Both the position numbers and the translations under genes were made by a program. The notes beneath the pieces are model-generated. The model saw only the letters and a list, made by a program, of their open reading frames with translations. It was not told the origin of the DNA and made no database searches. Shown here piece after piece: positions 17,629-24,661 of a DNA stretch of 64,000 nt (position 1 is the first letter of the stretch; the number at the start of each line of letters is the position of its first letter). Source of the DNA: Geoalkalibacter halelectricus (GTDB taxonomy: Bacteria; Desulfobacterota; Desulfuromonadia; Desulfuromonadales; Geoalkalibacteraceae); the NCBI RefSeq assembly GCF_025263685.1, contig NZ_CP092109.1, forward strand, positions 2,915,001-2,979,000, written 5' to 3'.

Positions 17629-17751
17629 TGTCATTTGTCCTTGGTCATTTGTCATTTGTTTAAGATCAAAATCTGTCCTTATCTGCGACGGAGAGCGATT
17701 TTGAGGGTTTTAAGGTTTTAACAAATGACAAATGACCAAGGACAAATGACG
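17629..17751. repeat. Inverted pair of heptamer tracts
   Basis: GTCATTTGTCCTTGGTCATT (from about 17629) and, 70 bp later, CAAATGACAAATGACCAAGG followed by ACAAATGAC (to 17749) are reverse complements and would form a long hairpin. The right arm contains three ATG codons (17725, 17732, 17746), two of them in frame with the protease gene, so the repeat supplies its start. Confidence 0.85.
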
Positions 17752-18756
17752 ATTATTTTAGGCCTCGGCAACCCGCTTATGGGTGATGACGGGGTGGGGA
17801 TTGTTGCGGTGGAGCGATTGGCGGCTCTGGACCTGCCGCCCGGCGTCGAGGTTGTCGATGGGGGGACCGGTGGTTTGACGTTGCTGCATCTTATGGAGGG
17901 GGCGGCGCGGGTGATTTTCGTGGATGCCGTGGATATGGGGCGGGCGCCCGGCGCCATCGCCTGCTTTGATTTGAATCGGGTGGATGTGGCTGAGCAGGGC
18001 GCTCTTTCCCTGCACGAAACCGGTCTGCCCCAGGTGTTGGCTTTGGGGCGGGAACTCGGCGTGCTGCCGCGGGTGATTCTCTACGGTGTGCAGCCTGCTT
18101 GTGTAGCGCCGGGGACGAGGTTGTCACCGAACGTGAAAGATGCCTTGCCGGAGTTGGTCGGGCGGATTTTGCGCGAGGTGGGGGAGCATGCTATCCTTTT
18201 TCCCATGCAAACTGAAATTCTTGAGCAATTAAAGGCAATTCCGGCAGGCTGGCAGCGCCGCCTCTATTTCATGGGCGTTCTGGGCGAGGTCCTGGCGCCC
18301 GCCGGGGTGCGGCCGGTCATCGTCGGCGGCAACGCGGTGGAGTTCTACACCCTGGGCGGTTATGCCACCGCCGATATCGATCTGGTGGTTGCCGAGCGGG
18401 CGGAGGTTGATCGCTGCCTGGCCGCCATGGGGTTCACCCGCGAAGGGCGGCATTGGTTCAGCGAAGAGTTGGACCTGGCTGTGGAAATTCCCGGCTCGGC
18501 CCTGGCCGGCGATCCGGAGCGGGTGACCGAGGTCGAAATCGACGGTCGGTTGGTTTACCTTATCGGTTTGGAGGATTTGATCATCGATCGGCTCAACGCC
18601 CTGGTCCACTGGCGCTCGGCGCGTGACGGCGAGTGGGCCGAGCAGATGCTGGCCCTGCATTTCGACGAGGTGGATTTTGACTATTTGCGGAGGCGGGCGC
18701 AAGGTGAAGGGGTGGGGGATGCCCTGCAAGCTATCCTGAATCGGATGGAGCCATGA
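17746..18756 (+). CDS. Hydrogenase maturation protease fused to a nucleotidyltransferase-like domain
   Basis: 336 residues in one open frame. The first ~150 residues are a HycI/HoxW-type endopeptidase with GNPLMGDDGVG, VDAVDMG and SLHETG, the Ni-sensing Asp, Asp and His positions. It should trim the C-terminus of HydA next door. After about residue 154 a different domain begins (MQTEILEQLKAI..). It contains VIVGGNAVEFYTLGGYATAD followed by IDLVV, a GG..DxD pattern of nucleotidyltransferases (DUF6036/AbiEii-like). No stop codon separates them. An internal ATG at 18205 has no good Shine-Dalgarno, so this is either a true fusion or a lost stop. The start is ambiguous because ATGs at 17725 and 17746 both lie in a heptamer repeat. 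Confidence 0.8.
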   Translation: MTIILGLGNPLMGDDGVGIVAVERLAALDLPPGVEVVDGGTGGLTLLHLMEGAARVIFVDAVDMGRAPGAIACFDLNRVDVAEQGALSLHETGLPQVLALGRELGVLPRVILYGVQPACVAPGTRLSPNVKDALPELVGRILREVGEHAILFPMQTEILEQLKAIPAGWQRRLYFMGVLGEVLAPAGVRPVIVGGNAVEFYTLGGYATADIDLVVAERAEVDRCLAAMGFTREGRHWFSEELDLAVEIPGSALAGDPERVTEVEIDGRLVYLIGLEDLIIDRLNALVHWRSARDGEWAEQMLALHFDEVDFDYLRRRAQGEGVGDALQAILNRMEP

Positions 18757-18971
18757 AGCGCATCAATTTCAACGATTATGTGCACGAAAACCAGAGCGCT
18801 TTTACCCGGGCGCGCCTAACGCGCGATTGCGGCCGGCAACCCATGGCGCGCCCGCGTTCCCGCGAGGAGTGCGCGATCTTGCTGCGCCTCGATCGCGCCC
18901 GTCGCCGTCAATGGCTGGAGCAGGGCAAGCTGGAGGTTCTCGGCCCACGCAAGTTTCGCCTGAATTTCTAG
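18753..18971 (+). CDS. Small basic protein coupled to the nucleotidyltransferase
   Basis: A 72-residue, Arg-rich protein (MKRINFNDYVHENQSAFTRA..). I do not recognise the family. Its ATG overlaps the stop of the preceding gene (ATGA), so the two are translationally coupled, an arrangement often seen with nucleotidyltransferase-plus-small-partner gene pairs. The sequence LLRLDRARRRQWLEQGKLEV suggests a helical, nucleic-acid-friendly surface. It ends 27 bp before the convergent hypE gene. A toxin-antitoxin-like pairing is speculation. Confidence 0.6.
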   Translation: MKRINFNDYVHENQSAFTRARLTRDCGRQPMARPRSREECAILLRLDRARRRQWLEQGKLEVLGPRKFRLNF

Positions 18972-18998
18972 GAGGCGGGCGCACCCTTTTCAAACGAC

Positions 18999-20012
18999 TC
19001 AGCAGATACGCGGCAACTGCTCCCCGGCGAGCATTTCGATGGCGCGCAGGCCGCCGATGGCGGTGCGCAGGTAGACCTTGCCCGCGGAGGCGCCGGTGAC
19101 TTCGCCGATGATGGCGGCGTGGCGGCCTTGGGGATGGCGGTGCATGATGTCTAGGGCTCTCCCGGCGGCCTCGGGGGCGAGCAGGGCGAGCAATTTCCCT
19201 TCGTTGGCCACATAGAGCGGATCGAGGCCGAGGATGGCGCAGGCGCCGCGCACCGCTTCGCCGACGGGCAGGGCGGGTTCCTCCAGGGTCAGATCGACGT
19301 TGGATTGCAGGGCGATTTCCTTGAGGGTGGTGGCCACGCCGCCGCGCGTCGGATCGCGCAGCACATGCAGATCCCTGCCGACGCCGGCGATGAGGTCAGC
19401 CACCAGCTCGTGCAGGGGCGCGGTGTCGCTTTGGATGTCGCTGTGCAGATCCAACCCCTCGCGCCCGGCGAGCACCGCCATGCCGTGATCGCCGATAGTG
19501 CCGTTGACCAGGATCTGGTCGCCGACCCGCGCGCCGCTGCCGAGAATTTCCAAATCATGATCGAACACGCCGATACCGGCGGTGTTGATGAAGATCTTGT
19601 CGGCCTTGCCGCGCGGCACCACCTTGGTGTCCCCGGCGACGATGGCCACCCCAGCGGCGGCGGCCGCCGCCTTCATGCTGTCAAGCACCCGTTCCAGATC
19701 AGCGACCGGCAATCCCTCCTCAAGAATCAGCCCGACGGTCAGATACAGGGGCCGCGCCCCGCTCATGGCCAGGTCGTTGACCGTGCCGTTGACCGCCAGA
19801 TCGCCGATATCCCCGCCGGGAAAAAAGATCGGATCAACCACGTAGGAATCGGTAGTGAACGCCAGTCGCCGCCCGCCGTGGCTAAGCACCGCCGCATCGT
19901 TCTGCTCACGCTGCGGCAGCCCCGAAAGGCGCGGAATGATAACGTCGTCGAGCAACTGATGGCTGAGCTTGCCGCCGCTACCGTGGCCCAAAAGGATGAT
20001 ATTGTTTGTCAT
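18999..20012 (-). CDS. hypE: Hydrogenase maturation factor HypE
   Basis: A 337-residue PurM/AIR synthase-family protein. The N-terminal part (LLGHGSGGKLSHQLL), FTTDSYVVDPIFFPGGDIG and VNGTVNDLAMSGARP are characteristic. The C-terminus ends PRIC, giving the terminal Cys (C337) that carries the thiocarboxamide/thiocyanate used to make the CN ligands of the NiFe site. The start ATG lies at the edge of a heptamer repeat tract. It is the last gene of the minus-strand hypABCDE run and serves both hydrogenases in this window. Confidence 0.96.
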   Translation of the reverse strand: MTNNIILLGHGSGGKLSHQLLDDVIIPRLSGLPQREQNDAAVLSHGGRRLAFTTDSYVVDPIFFPGGDIGDLAVNGTVNDLAMSGARPLYLTVGLILEEGLPVADLERVLDSMKAAAAAAGVAIVAGDTKVVPRGKADKIFINTAGIGVFDHDLEILGSGARVGDQILVNGTIGDHGMAVLAGREGLDLHSDIQSDTAPLHELVADLIAGVGRDLHVLRDPTRGGVATTLKEIALQSNVDLTLEEPALPVGEAVRGACAILGLDPLYVANEGKLLALLAPEAAGRALDIMHRHPQGRHAAIIGEVTGASAGKVYLRTAIGGLRAIEMLAGEQLPRIC

Positions 20013-20082
20013 TTGTCCCTTGTCCTTGGTCCTTGGTTTTCGCCTTTAACAAATGACAAAGGACAAATGACCAAGGACAGCC
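20005..20082. repeat. Inverted pair of heptamer tracts between hypD and hypE
   Basis: GTCATTTGTCCCTTGTCCTT.. on the left and AACAAATGACAAAGGACAAA.. on the right are reverse complements around a short AT-rich centre (TTTTCGCC). The whole could form a hairpin in the hyp transcript. The left edge overlaps the hypE start codon. Confidence 0.85.
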
Positions 20083-20084
20083 TT

Positions 20085-21176
20085 TCAGATTCCATATTTA
20101 TACTCCGCCGCGCAGGTCCCCTCGCTCGACACCATGCAGGCGCCCACGGGATTTTCCGGGGTGCAGGCGTTGCGGAACAGGGGGCAGTCGCCGGGGCGTA
20201 CCTTGCCCTTGAGGATTTCGCCGCACAGGCAGCCCGGGTGTTCGCGGGGCGCCTCGACCTCCACGGCGATCCGGCGGGCGGCGTCGAAGGCGGCGAATTC
20301 GTCGCGGATGCACAGGCCGCTGCCGGGAATCACGCCGATGCCGCGCCAGGGCACGTCACAGGGGGCGAACACCTGAGCGAGAATGTCCCGCGCGCGGGGA
20401 TTGCCCTCGGGGCGCACGATGCGGCTGTACTGGGTTTCCACCCGCGGCCGGCCCTCCAGCACCTGATCGGCCAGCATGGCGATGCCTTGCAGCATGTCCA
20501 GGGGCTCGAAACCGGTGATGACGCAGGGCACGCCGAGCTGCTCGGCCAGGGGCGCGTAGGCTCCGGGGCCGATGATGGCGCTCACATGGGCCGGGCACAG
20601 ATAGCCGCTGACCTGGAGTTCGGGGTCGGCGGCCAGGGCCGCCATGGGGATGGGGATGGTCTTGTTGGCCCCGAGGACGAAAAAGTTTTTCAGTCCCTGG
20701 CGCTGCGCGGCGAGGATCGCCCCGGCGATGGTCGGCGCGGTGGTCTCGAAGCCCACGCCGAGAAACACGATTTTTTTCTCGGGATGTTTTTGCGCCAGGG
20801 CCAGGGCGTCCAGGGGCGAATAGACGATACGCACCTCGGCGCCGCGTGCCTGCTCGTGCTGGAGATTGCTGGAGGAACCGGGCACGCGCACCATGTCGCC
20901 GAAAGTGGCGATGACCACCTCCGGCAGGCGCGACAGGGCGACGGCATGGTCCACATAATCCACCGGGGTCACGCACACCGGGCAGCCCGGCCCCGAGATC
21001 AGGCGGATCTGCGGCGGCAGCAGGGAGCGGATGCCGTGCTGGTAGATGGCCATGGTGTGGGTGCCGCACACCTCCATGAAGGTCATTTGGCCCGCGTAAT
21101 CGGCCACCCGCGCGTGCAATTGTTCCACCATCCGGCGCGCCACCGCGCCGTCGCGAAAGGCGTCGAGGTATTTCAT
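20085..21176 (-). CDS. hypD: Hydrogenase maturation factor HypD
   Basis: A 363-residue iron-sulfur protein. Conserved Cys motifs are MEVCGTHTMAIYQHGI, SGPGCPVCVTPVDY, and C-terminal DCPLFRNACTPENPVGACMV with CLCGEILKG. It works with HypC as the scaffold on which Fe(CN)2CO is built. The ATG overlaps the end of hypC by 4 bp (coupled translation). The C-terminus is followed by an inverted heptamer repeat before hypE. Confidence 0.96.
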   Translation of the reverse strand: MKYLDAFRDGAVARRMVEQLHARVADYAGQMTFMEVCGTHTMAIYQHGIRSLLPPQIRLISGPGCPVCVTPVDYVDHAVALSRLPEVVIATFGDMVRVPGSSSNLQHEQARGAEVRIVYSPLDALALAQKHPEKKIVFLGVGFETTAPTIAGAILAAQRQGLKNFFVLGANKTIPIPMAALAADPELQVSGYLCPAHVSAIIGPGAYAPLAEQLGVPCVITGFEPLDMLQGIAMLADQVLEGRPRVETQYSRIVRPEGNPRARDILAQVFAPCDVPWRGIGVIPGSGLCIRDEFAAFDAARRIAVEVEAPREHPGCLCGEILKGKVRPGDCPLFRNACTPENPVGACMVSSEGTCAAEYKYGI

Positions 21177-21406
21177 TCCACGCCCCCGCCCTGGGCGAGA
21201 ATCTGGCGGAACAGGTCAATGGTGGCCTGGGCGTCTTCCTCATCGAGCTTGCTGATGGCAAAGCCCGCGTGGATCAGCACGAAGTCGCCCACCGCCACCG
21301 GATCGGCGAGCAGCATCAGCGACGCCTCGCGCTGCACGCCGTCGATTTCACACACGGCCAGATCACCGTCGATGGTCTGGATCTGCATTGGTATTCCCAG
21401 GCACAT
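21173..21406 (-). CDS. hypC: Hydrogenase maturation chaperone HypC
   Basis: A 77-residue HypC/HybG-type protein. It begins MCLGIPMQI, and the N-terminal Cys2 after Met removal binds iron together with HypD and then contacts the large-subunit precursor. The OB-fold pattern (VGDFVLIHAGFAISKLDEEDA) is typical. Only one HypC is present here for two hydrogenases; a second homologue could be elsewhere. An AGGAGT-type Shine-Dalgarno lies upstream. It is separated from hypB by a 139-bp repeat-bearing gap where hypF often sits. Confidence 0.95.
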   Translation of the reverse strand: MCLGIPMQIQTIDGDLAVCEIDGVQREASLMLLADPVAVGDFVLIHAGFAISKLDEEDAQATIDLFRQILAQGGGVE

Positions 21407-21421
21407 GGAGGACTCCTGTTA

Positions 21422-21542
21422 AGGCTTTCACCGCCCGCTCGCAATGCTCGCTCAAGACGCAAAAAAAAATAGAGAATAAACAGTTTAAGGCTTTTTCCTT
21501 AAGGCTTTCCTTTGCGGTCTCTGCGTACTCTGCGGTAGAGCA
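21422..21542. repeat. CACCGCGGAG-type palindrome, degenerate copy (between hypB and hypC)
   Basis: GGCTTTCACCGCCCGCTCGC at about 21423 and TTTGCGGTCTCTGCG..CTCTGCGGTAGAG at about 21510-21540 are partial inverse copies of the family seen at 8008, 16141 and 22690. No other gene content is visible in this 139-bp gap. Confidence 0.55.
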
Positions 21543-21545
21543 GGT

Positions 21546-22313
21546 TCAGGTTTTTTTTCGGTTCGCGCCCTGCGCCAACCACGCATACCACTTTTCCATC
21601 CCTTCACCACTCTTGCACGAAACTTCAAGAATTTGGATGTCCGGCTTGACCTGGCGGGCGTAGGCTTTGCACTTTTCCAGGTCGAAATCGAGGTAGGGCA
21701 GCAGGTCGATTTTGTTGATGAGCAGCAGGTCGGCGGCGTGGAACATGTTGGGATACTTAATGGGCTTGTCCTCGCCCTCGGTGACGGAGAGCACCGCGAC
21801 CTTGTGATCCTCGCCCAGGTCGAAGGCCGCCGGGCACACCAGGTTGCCGACGTTTTCGATCATGAGGATGTCCGTGGCGTCGAGGTCGAAGTGCTCGACG
21901 CCGTGGCCGACCATGTGGGCGTCGAGGTGGCAGCCGGCGCCGGTGTTGATCTGGTGCACCGGCACGCCGGTGGCGGCGATGCGTGCGGCGTCCTGGTCGG
22001 TCTGCTGGTCGCCCTCCAGTACCGCGAAAGCGATGTTGCCTGCCAGGTCGCGCAGGGTGCGTTCGAGAATCGAGGTCTTGCCCGAGCCGGGTGAACTCAC
22101 CAGGTTGAGCACGAACAGGCCCTTGGCGCCGAACCGGGCGCGGTTGTTGCCGGCCAGGCGGTTGTTCTTGGCGAGGATGTCCTCCTCGATACGCAGGGTG
22201 CGTCGTCCCTGGTCGTGGGAATGGCCGTGGTCATGGCCGTGATCCTGGGCATGACCGGGTTCGTGATGATGATGGTGGTGATCCGTCGGGCCGCAGCCGC
22301 AGTCGATGCACAT
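21546..22313 (-). CDS. hypB: Hydrogenase nickel incorporation GTPase HypB
   Basis: About 255 residues. It starts MCIDCGCGPTD, the high-affinity CxxCGC nickel site, followed by a His-rich stretch (six consecutive His, then alternating HGHDHGHSHD) that can store nickel. The G domain has the P loop SSPGSGKTSIL, metal-site Cys/His (GAGCHLD), and NKIDLLPY for guanine recognition. It delivers nickel with HypA. I use the ATG at 22313 rather than an upstream in-frame codon because it begins at the conserved Cys motif. It lies 2 bp after hypA. Confidence 0.95.
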   Translation of the reverse strand: MCIDCGCGPTDHHHHHHEPGHAQDHGHDHGHSHDQGRRTLRIEEDILAKNNRLAGNNRARFGAKGLFVLNLVSSPGSGKTSILERTLRDLAGNIAFAVLEGDQQTDQDAARIAATGVPVHQINTGAGCHLDAHMVGHGVEHFDLDATDILMIENVGNLVCPAAFDLGEDHKVAVLSVTEGEDKPIKYPNMFHAADLLLINKIDLLPYLDFDLEKCKAYARQVKPDIQILEVSCKSGEGMEKWYAWLAQGANRKKT

Positions 22314-22315
22314 GG

Positions 22316-22657
22316 TCAGTCGACCTCCAGTTCGAGAATGCGCAGTTCCTCGCCCTGCACTGTGTCGAGAGCCAGGGCGTCGCAATGAGGACAAGCATAG
22401 GTGAAGCGGTCCATGGCGCTCTCGGCGCCGCAGGCGCGGCAGCGCCCGCGCCCGGGTACGGCGTCGATGATCAGGCGCGCGCCTTCAAGTAAAGTGCCCT
22501 GGGAGCAGGCCTCGAAGGCGAATTCCACCGCCTCGGGGATCACGCCGGAGAGCGCGCCGATCTGCACGGTCAGAGACAGCACCCGCGTCGCGCCCTGCTC
22601 GCGGGCGTGGCCTTCGGCGATCTCGACGATGCTGCGGGTGATGCCCAGTTCGTGCAT
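22316..22657 (-). CDS. hypA: Hydrogenase nickel metallochaperone HypA
   Basis: A 113-residue HypA. The N-terminal MHE motif (nickel ligands, H2) and the zinc-binding pair CRACG and CPHCD are all present. It passes nickel to the large subunits together with HypB. It is the first gene of the minus-strand hyp run. Its promoter should lie in the 334-bp gap shared with the divergently transcribed regulator gene, but no convincing -35/-10 was found. Confidence 0.95.
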   Translation of the reverse strand: MHELGITRSIVEIAEGHAREQGATRVLSLTVQIGALSGVIPEAVEFAFEACSQGTLLEGARLIIDAVPGRGRCRACGAESAMDRFTYACPHCDALALDTVQGEELRILELEVD

Positions 22658-22689
22658 TCAGCGGCCTCGAGAATCGACAAAAGAAAAAA

Positions 22690-22803
22690 AGGATTTGCAC
22701 CGCTGAGCACGCCGAGGGCGCCGAGAAAAATTCAAAGTTTCGGCAAAAAAACAGGGAAAAATTTTTCTCTGCGTTCTTCGCGATCTCTGCGGTGAGAAAG
22801 GTT
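22690..22803. repeat. CACCGCGGAG-type palindrome (copy 4) in the hypA-regulator gap
   Basis: Left arm TTGCACCGCTGAGCACGCC..GCCGAGAAAAATT and right arm TTTTTCTCTGCGTTCTTCGC..TCTGCGGTGAGAAAGG are imperfect reverse complements. It lies between the divergent hypA and NtrC-family regulator genes. The rest of this 334-bp gap holds a GGGGTCGCAGTCCCCATG palindrome at 22931-22948 and no gene. Confidence 0.75.
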
Positions 22804-22930
22804 TTGAAAGATTAGGCGAAATAATAGAGCCGAATTGTGTCAAAATGCAACTCCGTGCCGCAGCCTCCGGTGTATACGTGTGTCATTCTGGAAAACCGTT
22901 GCGACGCTGTTGGCGCATTTGTTAATTTGC

Positions 22931-22948
22931 GGGGTCGCAGTCCCCATG
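22931..22948. repeat. Short GGGGTCGCAGTCCCCATG element
   Basis: GGGGTCGCAGTCCCCATG, 44 bp before the regulator start codon, matches the core of the palindromes at 13331-13350, 13411-13436 and 16204-16223. It could be a remnant repeat, a hairpin in the leader RNA, or a protein-binding site. Confidence 0.5.
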
Positions 22949-22991
22949 TTGTACAGTTGCCGTTCTTTATTCGCCCCAGGATGGACCGCTC

Positions 22992-24353
22992 ATGACCAAG
23001 GGAAAAATCCTCATCTGCGATGACGAGGTTGAGATCCAGAACTTTCTGCGCAAGCTGCTTCAGGCGCGCGGTCATCAGGTCGAATGCTTCGGCGCGGGTG
23101 CCGCCCTGCTCAAGGCTCTTGATGAAATGGAAGGGGCGCTGCCCGATCTGGTGCTGGTCGACGCCAAGATGCCCGGCCTCGACGGCCTGGAGGTGCTGCG
23201 GCGCATCAAGGCAGGCCATGGCGATCTGTGCGTGGTGCTGATGAGTGCCTTCGCCACGGTGCGCAATGCCGTTGAAGCCATGAAACTCGGTGCCCACGAT
23301 TATCTGATCAAGCCTTTCATCGCCGAGGATATTTATGCTCTGGTCGATACGGTGGTGGAGCGCGGCCGCCTGGTCGCCGAGAATCGCGCCCTCAAGGCCG
23401 AGATCCGGCGGCGCTTCGACCCCGAGCAGGTGATCTTCAAGAGCCAGGCCTTCCGCAATGTTTTCACCCTGGCCAAGCGCGTGGCGACCAGCGATGCGAG
23501 CGTGCTGATTCTTGGGGAGAGCGGCACGGGCAAGGAATTGATCGCTTCCACCATTCACTACGGCAGCGCGCGCCGCGACGAGCGGTTTCTCACCCTCAAC
23601 TGCGCCGCCATCACCGACACCCTCCTCGAAAGCCAGCTCTTCGGCCACGTCAAGGGCGCCTTCACCGGTGCCGTGGCCAATCACCGCGGCCTGGTCGAGG
23701 AGGCCAATCGCGGCAGCCTGTTTCTCGACGAGATCGGCGACCTGAGCCCGGCCCTGCAGGCCAAGCTGCTGCGATTGTTGCAGGAAAAGGAGTTCCTGCC
23801 GGTGGGCGCGACCCGGGTGCGCCACGCCGACGTGCGTTTCATCGCCGCCACCAACAAGAACCTCGAGGAGGAGGTGGCGCGCGGCCGGTTCCGCGAGGAT
23901 CTCTTCTACCGTCTCAACGTGGTGACCCTGCAACTTCCGCCCCTGCGCGAGCGCCGCGAGGACATCGCGCTGCTCGCCGAGCATTTCGTGCGCAAATACG
24001 CCAAGCGTCCCGAGCAGCGCCTGAGTGCCGAAACCCTGGCTGTGCTTGGTCGCTATCCCTGGCCCGGCAACGTGCGTGAGTTGGAAAACACCATGGAAAT
24101 GGCGGTGATCCTTACCGACGGCGATGAGATCGCGCCCGGCTGTCTGCCCGCCAAGATCACCAGCGGCGGCAATCCTGAGGATTTCAGTCTCCCCGAGCGT
24201 GGGGAGCTGTCCCTCGAGGATGTGGAACGCATGTATATCGAACAGGTCTTCCGCCAGACCGGTTTCCATAAAGTCAAATCCTCCGAAATTCTCGGCATCG
24301 CCCGCAAGACCCTCGACCGCAAGCTCGCCCAGTACGGAATTGATAAGGAATAA
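22992..24353 (+). CDS. NtrC-family sigma-54-dependent response regulator (HupR/HoxA-like)
   Basis: A 453-residue protein: receiver (ILICDDEVEI, acceptor D57 in LVLVDAKMPGLDG, YLIKPF), AAA+ domain with Walker A GESGTGKE and the sigma-54 contact loop GAFTGA, and a C-terminal Fis-type HTH (KVKSSEILGIARKTLDRKL). It stimulates open-complex formation by sigma-54 polymerase. It lies between the hyp genes and the uptake hydrogenase operon, whose promoter region contains a good -24/-12 element and a TTG-N5-CAA motif. A role like HupR/HoxA, controlling hydrogenase expression, is therefore likely. No cognate sensor kinase is adjacent. Confidence 0.92.
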   Translation: MTKGKILICDDEVEIQNFLRKLLQARGHQVECFGAGAALLKALDEMEGALPDLVLVDAKMPGLDGLEVLRRIKAGHGDLCVVLMSAFATVRNAVEAMKLGAHDYLIKPFIAEDIYALVDTVVERGRLVAENRALKAEIRRRFDPEQVIFKSQAFRNVFTLAKRVATSDASVLILGESGTGKELIASTIHYGSARRDERFLTLNCAAITDTLLESQLFGHVKGAFTGAVANHRGLVEEANRGSLFLDEIGDLSPALQAKLLRLLQEKEFLPVGATRVRHADVRFIAATNKNLEEEVARGRFREDLFYRLNVVTLQLPPLRERREDIALLAEHFVRKYAKRPEQRLSAETLAVLGRYPWPGNVRELENTMEMAVILTDGDEIAPGCLPAKITSGGNPEDFSLPERGELSLEDVERMYIEQVFRQTGFHKVKSSEILGIARKTLDRKLAQYGIDKE

Positions 24354-24367
24354 TAAGGGCTGCGCCC

Positions 24368-24430
24368 GTCATTTGTCCCTGGTCATTTGTCATTTGTTTA
24401 AAGCCAAGGACCAGGGGCCAGGGACAAAAG
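24368..24430. repeat. Heptamer tracts upstream of the uptake hydrogenase
   Basis: GTCATTTGTCCCTGGTCATT and GTCATTTG on the left face CCAAGGACCAGGGGCCAGGG followed by ACAAAAGG on the right, giving a potential hairpin just after the regulator gene. It may end the regulator transcript, but no U tract of usual length follows. Confidence 0.8.
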
Positions 24431-24436
24431 GCTACA

Positions 24437-24447
24437 TTGTGTGGCAA
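24437..24447 (+). promoter_or_regulatory. Candidate HupR-type upstream activator site
   Basis: TTGTGTGGCAA fits TTG-N5-CAA, the palindrome reported for HupR enhancer binding in Rhodobacter capsulatus. It lies about 100 bp upstream of the -24/-12 element, a normal distance for sigma-54 enhancers. One short match could be chance. Confidence 0.45.
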
Positions 24448-24546
24448 ATTGTCCAAAATGTTCCTTTTTGTCTGATCTCCCGCCGTATACAAATTCCTCT
24501 CTAAAATCCTGTTATGACTTGCCTTTTTAATGTGAAGCGGTGGCGC

Positions 24547-24561
24547 TGGCATATTGTTTGC
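24547..24561 (+). promoter_or_regulatory. Sigma-54 (-24/-12) promoter for the uptake hydrogenase operon
   Basis: TGGCATATTGTTTGC has the invariant GG and GC separated by exactly 10 bp and agrees with the TGGCAC-N5-TTGC consensus except for one base. It lies 101 bp upstream of the hybL start codon and immediately downstream of an NtrC-family activator gene. Confidence 0.75.
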
Positions 24562-24661
24562 CCCTGGTTAGCGCCGTCGGGTTTGGGTGCGTGGTCATTT
24601 TGCCCATCTGCCGCAGCGGCCTCGCACCGGCCACCATCACATTTTTCAGGAGAGAGGGATT

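Noticed and set aside
19305-21422. Long plus-strand open frame opposite hypC, hypD and hypE
   Set aside because: It is the antisense of three clearly conserved hyp genes and shows no domain; long open frames opposite genes are expected at this GC content.
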